From: Alkaliphilus metalliredigens QYMF
Lineage (GTDB): Bacteria; Bacillota; Clostridia; Peptostreptococcales; Natronincolaceae
Reading direction: 5' to 3'
Length of the DNA: 64,000 nt
Assembly: GCF_000016985.1 (NCBI RefSeq)
Contig: NC_009633.1
Span: 3,205,539 to 3,269,538 of the forward strand
This document shows, piece after piece, positions 52,972 through 60,690 of the stretch. Position 1 is the stretch's first letter; each line of letters opens with the position of its first letter. The notes below the pieces were generated by a model. That model was not told the DNA's origin, ran no database searches, and saw nothing but the letters and a program-made list of their open reading frames with translations. The translations under genes were made by a program, and so were the position numbers.

Positions 52972-53044
52972 TTTGACACACTCCTTTAGAATTTTTTTCT
53001 TACCTACTGCTTTCATAGATAGTATAGGCTTTTAAAGTGACAAC

Positions 53045-54469
53045 TTAGTGACAACTATAAGAAACTTTTTTTAATGTAAAGAAAAACATTATACCCTCTT
53101 CATGATTTTCTACACCATATTGACTTCCATGGAGTTCAAGTACATTCTTCACAATAGCTAATCCTAATCCTGTTCCTTTTTTTTCTTCACTGCCCTTATA
53201 AAAACTTTCCCATATTGACATTCTTTCTTCTTCGCTAATTGGATTGCCTTCATTATACACACTTATTTTAATATTCTCTTTTTCTTCTTGTATCGAAACA
53301 CTGATTAATCCTCCTGATTCAGTGTGATTAACCGCATTTTGAAGAAGATTGGTGAGTACCTGTTCAATCCGATATTCATCTCCTAGGACTTCACATGACT
53401 CCATTGATGTATCTACTTGAAATCTCAAGTTTTTTTCCTTTTTAAATAATTCAAACTTCCAGAGACTTCGTTGAACCATCACGCCAATATCAAGTTGTTC
53501 AACATTTACCTTGAAGTTTCCCGATTCAAGTTGTCCCAGGTCCAACAGATCTCTTACCAAGTTACTCATTTTATTTATTTCATCCTCAATAATTGTAAAG
53601 TATTCTTCCCTCTCCTTCTCATTTGTTGCCATTCCATCTTCTAGTGCTTCAGTGTAACCTTTTATCAATGAAATGGGTGTCTGCAATTCATGAGAAACAC
53701 GGGCAACGAATTCCTTACGCATTTTTTCTAAATTTTTTTCATTTTGTAATTCTTTTTGTAGTGCTTCAATTGTTGTTTTTAGTTTTTCTGTTAAGAAGTT
53801 TAAGGTTTCTCCTAGCTGACCAATTTCATCTCCTCTATTTCCATTCCACCTTACTTGAAAGTTTAACTGACTCATTTCTTTGGCAACTTCATTCAAACCA
53901 ACTAAAGGCTTCGTAATGGTTTTTGAAAAAAACCACGATAAAATGACTGCCACAATTAAGGCTACCAGTAGTAGATATAGCGTAAACTGCTGACTAATAG
54001 CGACTGCTTCTTCAATAGGCTGTAGTGGTGTTTGAAAGAAATATATTTTATTATCTATTGGAACCAAAACAGCCAATAACTCAATTTGACTACTGTGTCC
54101 AGAAATTTTATAGTATTGGGTTTGCCCTCTTCTAGCCTGGTTTAAATGTTCGCTAGGAATGAAATTAGCTCGACCTATTCTGATGAGCCCCTCTTGATAA
54201 ATAATTTGATCCTGCTCATCAATAATCAGCACTCGACCATTAATCTCCTCGACAACATTTCTAATGTAAATTACCATTTCTTCACTCGTACCGTCTTCTT
54301 GAATTTGTCTGTCAATTTTTGTTCCGTACGCCTCCATACCCTGTACTTTCTGATAAATATAATAGTGGCTCAATAACTGACTTTGTAATAACCAAAAAAT
54401 ACCATTAACAATTAATGTAAATAGTAGAAAAAGCAAAAGTAATTTTATAAAAATGGATTGCTTTTTCAC
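53045..54469 (-). CDS. Sensor histidine kinase with HAMP domain
   Basis: A 474-aa transmembrane kinase. Two membrane segments (residues 10-28 and 160-180) enclose an extracytoplasmic sensing domain of about 130 residues; a HAMP linker (about 183-235) follows. The dimerisation box FVARVSHELQTPISLIKGY has phosphoacceptor His260, then N box LTNLLQNAVNH, G1 YNEGNPI and GTGLGLAIVKNVLELHGS. It starts at GTG 54469, overlapping the stop of the regulator gene by four bases (GTGA). Its signal is unknown; the DUF2680-like protein downstream is a candidate partner. Confidence 0.93.
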   Translation of the reverse strand: MKKQSIFIKLLLLFLLFTLIVNGIFWLLQSQLLSHYYIYQKVQGMEAYGTKIDRQIQEDGTSEEMVIYIRNVVEEINGRVLIIDEQDQIIYQEGLIRIGRANFIPSEHLNQARRGQTQYYKISGHSSQIELLAVLVPIDNKIYFFQTPLQPIEEAVAISQQFTLYLLLVALIVAVILSWFFSKTITKPLVGLNEVAKEMSQLNFQVRWNGNRGDEIGQLGETLNFLTEKLKTTIEALQKELQNEKNLEKMRKEFVARVSHELQTPISLIKGYTEALEDGMATNEKEREEYFTIIEDEINKMSNLVRDLLDLGQLESGNFKVNVEQLDIGVMVQRSLWKFELFKKEKNLRFQVDTSMESCEVLGDEYRIEQVLTNLLQNAVNHTESGGLISVSIQEEKENIKISVYNEGNPISEEERMSIWESFYKGSEEKKGTGLGLAIVKNVLELHGSQYGVENHEEGIMFFFTLKKVSYSCH

Positions 54470-55143
54470 TTTGTCACCTCAAACCGATACCCTAGCCCTC
54501 GGACAGTTTTAATCTGCTCTCCCATTTCCTTCAATTTATGTCTTAACCGCTTCACATGAGTATCCACTGTTCTCAAATCACCATAATAATCATATCCCCA
54601 AACTCCATCTAAAATTACTTCTCTAGATAGCGCTTGGTTTTGATTATGGAGGAAAATTAAAAGCAGATCATATTCCTTAGGAGTTAACATAAGACGTTCA
54701 CCTTGTAAAAAGACTTGGTGCCCTTTTTTATCTACCTTCAATCCTTGTACTATCAAAGTTTCTGTTGATAACTGGCGATTACTTCGCTTTAATAAAGCCT
54801 TCACTCTAGCCACCAGTTCCTTTACACTAAAAGGTTTTGTCATATAATCATCCACCCCTAAATCAAACCCAAAGAGTTTATCATGTTCTTCACTTCGCGC
54901 TGTTAATATTAATATAGGCACATTACTCTTTTCCCGTATTCTTTTACAAATTGTCCAACCATCATACTCCGGAAGCATAATATCCACAATAATCAGGTCG
55001 TACTGCTCCTCTTCCCATAATACCAAGGCCTCTTTACCATCAGCTGCTTCAATTACGCTGACCATTTCCTTTTTTAAATAAGTTGCCACCAATTTTCTTA
55101 AGTTTTTTTCATCCTCTACTAAAAGAATCCGACTTCCTACCAT
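54466..55143 (-). CDS. OmpR-family response regulator
   Basis: A 225-aa regulator. The receiver domain has LLVEDE, phosphoacceptor Asp54 in IIVDIMLPEYDG and TKPFSVKELVARV. The C-terminal winged helix (about 135-225) has LTPKEYDLLLIFLHNQNQALSRE and TVDTHVKRLRHKL, typical of OmpR/PhoB DNA binding. The start ATG 55143 is 6 nt from GAGGTG. It is first gene of a three-gene unit with the kinase and the secreted protein. Confidence 0.94.
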   Translation of the reverse strand: MVGSRILLVEDEKNLRKLVATYLKKEMVSVIEAADGKEALVLWEEEQYDLIIVDIMLPEYDGWTICKRIREKSNVPILILTARSEEHDKLFGFDLGVDDYMTKPFSVKELVARVKALLKRSNRQLSTETLIVQGLKVDKKGHQVFLQGERLMLTPKEYDLLLIFLHNQNQALSREVILDGVWGYDYYGDLRTVDTHVKRLRHKLKEMGEQIKTVRGLGYRFEVTK

Positions 55144-55285
55144 AACCTTCACCTCTTTTGATCTTCACATTATTTTTATACCGTTCTAGCTTTCCCCATA
55201 TCTATTATACTAACAAAATGTGACAGTTTTGTGGCAAAGATTTCGTGTCCTTCAGTCTACTTTTATCAACTATCATCTACATAAA

Positions 55286-55410
55286 AAAAGCGTCTCCGAC
55301 GCTTTCGCTAGGGAAACCTAGTTTCCCTTCGACGACGACAAAGTCGTCTGAGCACCCTTCTGACTACGGAAGGGGAATACTTCCCCTTTCAACCCCTGTT
55401 TTTTATATAA
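55286..55410 (-). repeat. Palindromic repeat with stacked hairpins (possible small RNA)
   Basis: Four hairpins in 125 bp: AAAGCGTC/GACGCTTT, GGGAAAC/GTTTCCC, GACGAC/GTCGTC and AAGGGGAA/TTCCCCTT. The last competes with CCCTTC/GAAGGG. On the minus strand the outer hairpin with TTTTTTT looks like a terminator. That strand also reads as a short peptide with serine run (KGEVFPFRSQKGAQTTLSSS), then KGN, stop and VSLAKASETLF. I recall such short peptide readings being scattered in clostridial genomes, so this may be a dispersed palindromic element. Confidence 0.45.
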
Positions 55411-55440
55411 TTAGGAAAGTAGAACTTACCTATTATATAA

Positions 55441-55472
55441 AAAAAGTAGTGATATTTTAATTTATCACTACT
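55441..55472 (-). terminator. Terminator of the double-cubane operon
   Basis: AGTAGTGATA with TATCACTACT, then a T run on the minus strand. Confidence 0.8.
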
Positions 55473-55549
55473 CTTTCTGGATGTTTATATTCAAATATTT
55501 TACTTTTTAGAAAATACATAATATGTCGTTATCGACATTTATTAATGGC

Positions 55550-56314
55550 TTATAACTCATAAGCAATAATCGCAGCCCCAATAGCCCCAATAAATTGGGA
55601 AAGATCAGATACTTGAATTTCTACTCCCAGCTTGTCACTTAAGTATTTTTTAAGTAATGGGTTTTGAGAAACACCTCCTGAAAAAAACACCTGATCTTCT
55701 GCACCTACTCGACTCACTAAGGAATAGGTTTTATTACATACAGATTGTAATAATCCTGCAGCAATACTTTCCTTTGAAGCACCTTCAGCCATCAAACTAA
55801 TGACCTCTGATTCAGCAAAAACAGTACACATACTATTAATGTTCTCAGGCTTTGCATCTCCTGCTGTTTCAGAGAGTTGACTCACATCCATTTCCATGGT
55901 ATTGGCCATGACCTGCAAAAAACGCCCTGTTCCAGCTGCACATTTATCATTCATTAGAAAATCCATTACCAATCCGCTTTCATTTAGTCGAATGACCTTG
56001 CTATCCTGTCCCCCAATATCAATCACGGTTCTAATTTCAGGGTTAATAAAATGTGCCCCTCTCCCATGACAAGTAATTTCAGTTACCTTTTTATTAATAA
56101 AATCCAACGAAACACGGCCATAGCCAGTTCCAACAATGGCATGAACTTCATCTAGCGTAAGTTGGCTTTTGTTCAAAATTTCCTCTAATAGCCGGTTTCC
56201 TGACTCCTTAGGACTCCATCCAGTTGGAATGATTGCTGTTGCCATGATTTTCTCTCCATTAAAGGCCACAGCTTTTGCCGCCACGGATCCCACATCAATT
56301 CCAATACTAATCAA
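55550..56314 (-). CDS. ASKHA ATPase activator of a double-cubane/2-hydroxyacyl-CoA dehydratase-type protein
   Basis: A 254-aa homodimeric ATPase of the BadF/BadG/HgdC family that holds one [4Fe-4S] cluster between subunits and drives electrons to its partner using ATP. The N-terminal IGIDVGSVAAKAV and DIGGQDSKVI are ASKHA phosphate loops. Cluster cysteines are NDKCAAGTGRF and NSMCTVFAES, and FSGGVSQNPLL is the adenosine loop. The probable start is TTG 56314. It lies 69 bp after its partner gene, in an intergenic stretch with a dispersed 31-bp repeat. Confidence 0.92.
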   Translation of the reverse strand: MISIGIDVGSVAAKAVAFNGEKIMATAIIPTGWSPKESGNRLLEEILNKSQLTLDEVHAIVGTGYGRVSLDFINKKVTEITCHGRGAHFINPEIRTVIDIGGQDSKVIRLNESGLVMDFLMNDKCAAGTGRFLQVMANTMEMDVSQLSETAGDAKPENINSMCTVFAESEVISLMAEGASKESIAAGLLQSVCNKTYSLVSRVGAEDQVFFSGGVSQNPLLKKYLSDKLGVEIQVSDLSQFIGAIGAAIIAYEL

Positions 56315-56332
56315 TTTATCACGTCCTTCTCA

Positions 56333-56363
56333 AATGAGACTTAATCTAAAGGGAGTCTTAGTA
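56333..56363 (+). repeat. 31-bp dispersed repeat, copy A
   Basis: AATGAGACTTAATCTAAAGG followed by GAGTCTTAGTA, 27 of 31 identical to the complementary strand of 40214-40244. It can fold through AGACT/AGTCT. It lies between the two double-cubane genes. Confidence 0.5.
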
Positions 56364-56383
56364 CGACATCGAAGTTCCACTCC

Positions 56384-57544
56384 TTAACCAGTGACCGTAA
56401 CCCCCAATGTTTCTAAGAAGGCTTCTATCCTTACCTTTAATTGTCCTACATCTGAATCCGAATAATCTGTTTCGATTTGAGTAAAGGCAAGTCCTAATTC
56501 TTCTTTGACATATTTTTTCACAGTGAAGGATTCAATATTGTATGTATGACAGGCTTGCCACGTTAGATCTACCACAGCATCCACTTGATACTCCGCTGCC
56601 ATTCTTTTAATTAAATCCAATCTACCATTGTTGTTATTCATACAAGAGCAAGGAGTAGATAAATACTTTTCTGCTAAAGCAAGCATTGGTTCTTTATGTT
56701 CATCTACCATGGTATCTAGACCTTTATATCCTGTACAGTTTTCTAATGCAACAACACTGGCCCCTGCTTCTTCGATCAACTTCAGTACCTTTTCCGAGCC
56801 ACTTCCAATTGGACACCCTGTCAATAAAATTCTCGGTGCCCCCTCACTGAAGGCGTATTGTCCCTTACTCATTTGATCCTCAACATCATGGATTAGTCTT
56901 TCTATTAATTCAATTCCAGCCTCTTTATCTACGTTAAACCCCTTTAACCATTGCGCTAACATCATATCCATTCCTGATAGCGGTGCAGGTTTATGGGCAT
57001 TTAGTTGGTGTAGACGCTTCATTGCCTGTCTTTCACGGTTCATTAGCTTAATGGCATCCTTTAGTTTTTCTTCTGTAATTTCTACATTAAACTGCTTTTC
57101 TAAAAAGTCTTTAAACCGAACCATTTCATTTTTCCAAAGGGCCAATGATTCCTCTCCTTCAGCCGTTTGTGGTAAATTCATAATATGCATTGGCTTAATC
57201 TTACCCATCAACTCATACATTTTCTTCTTTCCATCACAGGTGGTTTCCGCTAATAATACATCGGAAAAATAGAAATAAGGGCATTTATCTGTAATGGCAA
57301 ATCCATAGCTTGATTTAATCAGTGGACAAAGATTTCTTGGCAGTTCTTTTTCTGCATCTTCAATGGGTTCTTGTTTTGTTCCACAAAGTGTCACACTAAT
57401 TGCATCAGCAGCTAGGGCAATCTCCTGTGGCGAAAAAACACAGTACATACCCACTACCTTCTTCCCCGCTTCACTTGCCTCTTTAATTTTAACTGAATTG
57501 ACACCCCGTAAAGCCTCTACTTCTTCCATCATTGCTGGTCTCAT
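56384..57544 (-). CDS. Double-cubane-cluster protein-like reductase component (HgdB/YjiM family)
   Basis: A 386-aa protein of the HgdB/YjiM family. It resembles single-subunit double-cubane-cluster proteins: GMYCVFSPQEIALAADAI, NLCPLIKSSYGFAITDKCPYF, TTCDGKKKMYELM and the C-terminal GCPIGSGSEKVLKLIEEAG and CTGYKG. Cysteines in these blocks are candidate ligands of the [8Fe-9S] cluster. There is no HgdA partner gene and no CoA-transferase, so it is not a typical dehydratase operon. The start is ATG 57544 behind GGGGG. It probably reduces a small stable substrate at very low potential using the adjacent activator; that substrate is unknown. Confidence 0.85.
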   Translation of the reverse strand: MRPAMMEEVEALRGVNSVKIKEASEAGKKVVGMYCVFSPQEIALAADAISVTLCGTKQEPIEDAEKELPRNLCPLIKSSYGFAITDKCPYFYFSDVLLAETTCDGKKKMYELMGKIKPMHIMNLPQTAEGEESLALWKNEMVRFKDFLEKQFNVEITEEKLKDAIKLMNRERQAMKRLHQLNAHKPAPLSGMDMMLAQWLKGFNVDKEAGIELIERLIHDVEDQMSKGQYAFSEGAPRILLTGCPIGSGSEKVLKLIEEAGASVVALENCTGYKGLDTMVDEHKEPMLALAEKYLSTPCSCMNNNNGRLDLIKRMAAEYQVDAVVDLTWQACHTYNIESFTVKKYVKEELGLAFTQIETDYSDSDVGQLKVRIEAFLETLGVTVTG

Positions 57545-57797
57545 TTTCATTCCCCCTAGGTTTATTCTTTTTCAGTGTAACAGGACTTCCTCTGTGTCAC
57601 AATCATTTGAGAGTCTTTTACTTATTGAAAATATCTATGGGTTTTACATTAAATATAGAAAAATTTTACAACTATAAAATTCAAAAGTAGCATCAGTAAT
57701 GAATTGTGTTATCCATCTGTAAATTCATATTTCCCTTATACATATCTCCGCTAATTTCAAGACATAATAATCCTATTGTGATGAAAGGAGTGGGAAA

Positions 57798-59264
57798 ATG
57801 GGCAAAGGAGATAATAAAGTCCCTCTTTCAAAAAATTTTAGTCATAATATTAATTATTTATTGAAGGAATTGCGAGTAGATGAAAACTTCGACATTATCC
57901 ATCGACAGTTAGAGTATGCCAATCGTAAGTTTGGTCTTTTTTTCGTGGATGGGTTTGCTAATGAAAACGTGATGGTTATGATTATGAGGGAATTAGAACA
58001 TCTCGCTCCCAATGATATCTATAAAGATGCCGTAGACAAATTAGTGAAACGATTTATTCCCCACATCGAGGTGGAGAAAATTGATGACCTAGAAGAGAGC
58101 ATTACCCAGATCTTATCTGGACAAGCAGTATTAATTATTGAAGGATGTAACGAAGGGATTTTAATCGATATCAGAGAGTATCCTAGCCGTTCTCCTGAAG
58201 AGCCAGACATTGAACGCGTTGTCCGGGGACCTCGAGACGGTTTTGTCGAAACCTTGGTCTTTAATGTGGCGTTAATTCGCCGTCGTGTGAGAGATCGTTC
58301 TTTAATCATGGAACCATTACAAGTGGGTACCCGTTCAAAAACAGATATCGTCATCGCATACTTAGATAGCGTCGTAGACTTGGATTTAGTGGCGCAATTA
58401 AAGCAAAAAATCGAAGATATCTCAATTGATGGATTACCCATGGAGGAAAAGTCCTTGGAAGAGTTTATATTTGGCCGTCACTATAACCCCTATCCCATGG
58501 TTCGATATACTGAGCGTGCGGATACATGTGGTGTACACCTCAGGGAAGGGCATATCCTCATGCTTGTGGATGGCTCACCCAGTGTGATGATTTGTCCTGC
58601 AACCTTTTGGCATCACCTCCAACATGCGGAGGAATATCGTCAAAAACCAATTGTGGGTATGTTTTTACGCTGGGTTCGTTTTACAGCGGTTTTTGCATCT
58701 TTATTTTTGTTACCCTTATGGTATGTTTTGGCCGAAAACCCTCATCTTCTTCCTGAGTCATTAAAGTTTATTGGCCCTGAGACAACAGGTCAGGTTCCTT
58801 TGTTTTGGCAGTTTTTCTTGGCGGAAATTGGGATCGAAATCCTAAGGATGGCAGCCATACATACCCCCAGTGCCTTGGCTACAGCCTTAGGTTTGGTCGC
58901 TGCCATTTTAATTGGTGAAGTTGCCATTAATGTTGGTCTCTTTGCCGAAGAGGTAGTTCTTTATTTAGCCATTGCGGCCATGAGTACCTTTGCCACGCCT
59001 AGCTACGAACTGAGTTTAGCCAATCGAATGTTTAGACTGGTATTCCTCATCGGTGGTGCGTTATTTGGTATTTATGGTTTTCTGGGGAGCATCTTGCTAT
59101 GGATTATTTTACTTGCTACATCCAAATCATTAGGCGTCCCTTATTTATGGCCATTGATTCCCTTTAACGGTAAAGCTTTATTAGATTTATTTATTCGAAT
59201 TCCAGTACCATTGAAAACCAAACGACCTAGTGCTTTAAAGACACAGGACGATACAAGAGAGTAA
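57798..59264 (+). CDS. spoVAF: SpoVAF/GerA-family spore protein
   Basis: A 488-aa membrane protein of the GerA family (PF03323), of length and N-terminus close to SpoVAF (DIIHRQLEYANRKFGLFFVDGF, ERVVRGPRDGFVETLVFNVALIRRR). The soluble half is followed by about five membrane segments (WVRFTAVFASLFLLPLWYV, FFLAEIGIEILRMAAIHTPS, IYGFLGSILLWIILL). SpoVAF assists release of calcium-dipicolinate and germinant signalling in spores. It stands alone here, not in a spoVA operon. An AAAGGAG site lies before the ATG at 57798. Confidence 0.85.
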   Translation: MGKGDNKVPLSKNFSHNINYLLKELRVDENFDIIHRQLEYANRKFGLFFVDGFANENVMVMIMRELEHLAPNDIYKDAVDKLVKRFIPHIEVEKIDDLEESITQILSGQAVLIIEGCNEGILIDIREYPSRSPEEPDIERVVRGPRDGFVETLVFNVALIRRRVRDRSLIMEPLQVGTRSKTDIVIAYLDSVVDLDLVAQLKQKIEDISIDGLPMEEKSLEEFIFGRHYNPYPMVRYTERADTCGVHLREGHILMLVDGSPSVMICPATFWHHLQHAEEYRQKPIVGMFLRWVRFTAVFASLFLLPLWYVLAENPHLLPESLKFIGPETTGQVPLFWQFFLAEIGIEILRMAAIHTPSALATALGLVAAILIGEVAINVGLFAEEVVLYLAIAAMSTFATPSYELSLANRMFRLVFLIGGALFGIYGFLGSILLWIILLATSKSLGVPYLWPLIPFNGKALLDLFIRIPVPLKTKRPSALKTQDDTRE

Positions 59265-59270
59265 AAAAAC

Positions 59271-59310
59271 AAAGGTGCGACTTCATATGTTTAGAAGTCG
59301 CACCTTTTAT
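59271..59310. terminator. Bidirectional terminator
   Basis: AAAGGTGCGACTT with AAGTCGCACCTTT, then TTATTTTTTT. It is shared by spoVAF and the convergent transporter gene. Confidence 0.85.
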
Positions 59311-59314
59311 TTTT

Positions 59315-60619
59315 TTATATATGCACTAACCCTATTAATATTGATGCGATCAACATTAATATACTCATGCCGTATAACCACTTAAAACTAAATTTCATAT
59401 GATCTTTTAAGTCTAGATCTACTAACCCTAATGCTAAAAAAGTTGCAGGTACTATGGGACTAACCAAAAGACTTATATTTTTCCCCACTAGCATCGTTGT
59501 TGCAGTATTAAATGGCTCAACTCCAAATTGTGATCCAACTTCGAGTACCAATGGCATCAGTCCATAAAAATATGCATCGGTACCGATCATCATACCCAGA
59601 GGAAGTGCAATAACACCAAATACTAAATGTACATATCTTCCTAGAAAATCTGGAACAATAGATAGCATTGAACCTGCCATAGCTTCAAGCATACCCGTTC
59701 CATCCATTATCCCCACCATAACACCTGCTGCTAGCATTGTAGCAGCTATAACAAGGGCTGCAGGTGCATGGGCTTTAATTCTCGCATCTTGGGCTTTTAA
59801 TGACGGGAAGTTTATAACTAAACCAAGACATAGTCCTATCATAAATACCAAGTAAGCAGGCATGACATCCCAAACCAATGTTCCAATAACAGCAACCGTA
59901 AGCAGTAGATTAAACCATAATAACTTAGGTCGTTTAAGGTCTTGTCCTTTTATATCATCTTCTTGACCTATTTCTATTGCTGTCGCTTCTTCTATACTGA
60001 TTCCAGCACCCTTTTTCTTTTCAATTATACCCAGTATTGCTGCAAGACCTAGTGTAAATATGACACCCAGTACTTGGAGCGGAATAAGCCTTAACCATAG
60101 ATCATTTGCATCCATGCCCAGTACAACTGCAGATCTAGCTACCGGACCTCCCCAAGGCAATAAATTCATAACCCCCATTGCACTAGCAAGTATTAATATC
60201 AGTACCTGTGGTCGTATATTCATTTTTTTGTAAATAGGATACATAGCTGGTACAGTAACTAAAACAGTAGTTGCAGTTGCACCATCTAAATGTGCTATTG
60301 TAGCGATTACACCGGTAGCTACTGTTATTAAAACAACATTATTTCCAGCTCTTTTTACAAGTGCAGACACCATTCCATCAAACACACCCACATCCGACAT
60401 TAATCCAAAAAAGATAATGGAAAATATAAATAATATGGAATTATTTTGTACAGTCCCAATTCCCCCTTTAACCATTTCACCTATTTCTTCAATTCCAAAA
60501 CCTGCTATAAGTGCTGCAACCAATGGAACTAAGATAAGTACAACGATTGGACTCATTTTTCCTTTTAGTAAAATCACAATAATACTAATAACCATTAAAA
60601 ATCCAAGTATTGATAACAT
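59315..60619 (-). CDS. CitMHS-family citrate transporter
   Basis: A 434-aa membrane protein with about twelve helices. It belongs to the citrate:metal/proton symporter family (CitMHS): THAHLDGATATTVLVTVP-like ATIAHLDGATATTVLVTVP and LLPWGGPVARSAVVLG, plus the C-terminal GTDAYFYGLMPLV and NISLLVSPIVPATFLALGLVD. It likely imports citrate or a related tricarboxylate as metal complex. The start is ATG 60619 behind GAGGGGG. It lies in one unit with the aconitase-family gene, 71 bp downstream of it on the same strand. Confidence 0.88.
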   Translation of the reverse strand: MLSILGFLMVISIIVILLKGKMSPIVVLILVPLVAALIAGFGIEEIGEMVKGGIGTVQNNSILFIFSIIFFGLMSDVGVFDGMVSALVKRAGNNVVLITVATGVIATIAHLDGATATTVLVTVPAMYPIYKKMNIRPQVLILILASAMGVMNLLPWGGPVARSAVVLGMDANDLWLRLIPLQVLGVIFTLGLAAILGIIEKKKGAGISIEEATAIEIGQEDDIKGQDLKRPKLLWFNLLLTVAVIGTLVWDVMPAYLVFMIGLCLGLVINFPSLKAQDARIKAHAPAALVIAATMLAAGVMVGIMDGTGMLEAMAGSMLSIVPDFLGRYVHLVFGVIALPLGMMIGTDAYFYGLMPLVLEVGSQFGVEPFNTATTMLVGKNISLLVSPIVPATFLALGLVDLDLKDHMKFSFKWLYGMSILMLIASILIGLVHI

Positions 60620-60690
60620 TTTATTCCCCCTCAAGTTTTTTAGTTGAAACTAGATCTTTTATTATTATTTACTATAGGAGATATTTGATC

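Noticed and set aside
56384-57544. A 2-hydroxyglutaryl-CoA dehydratase subunit
   Set aside because: There is no HgdA partner or CoA-transferase, and the sequence blocks fit the single-subunit YjiM/double-cubane type better.
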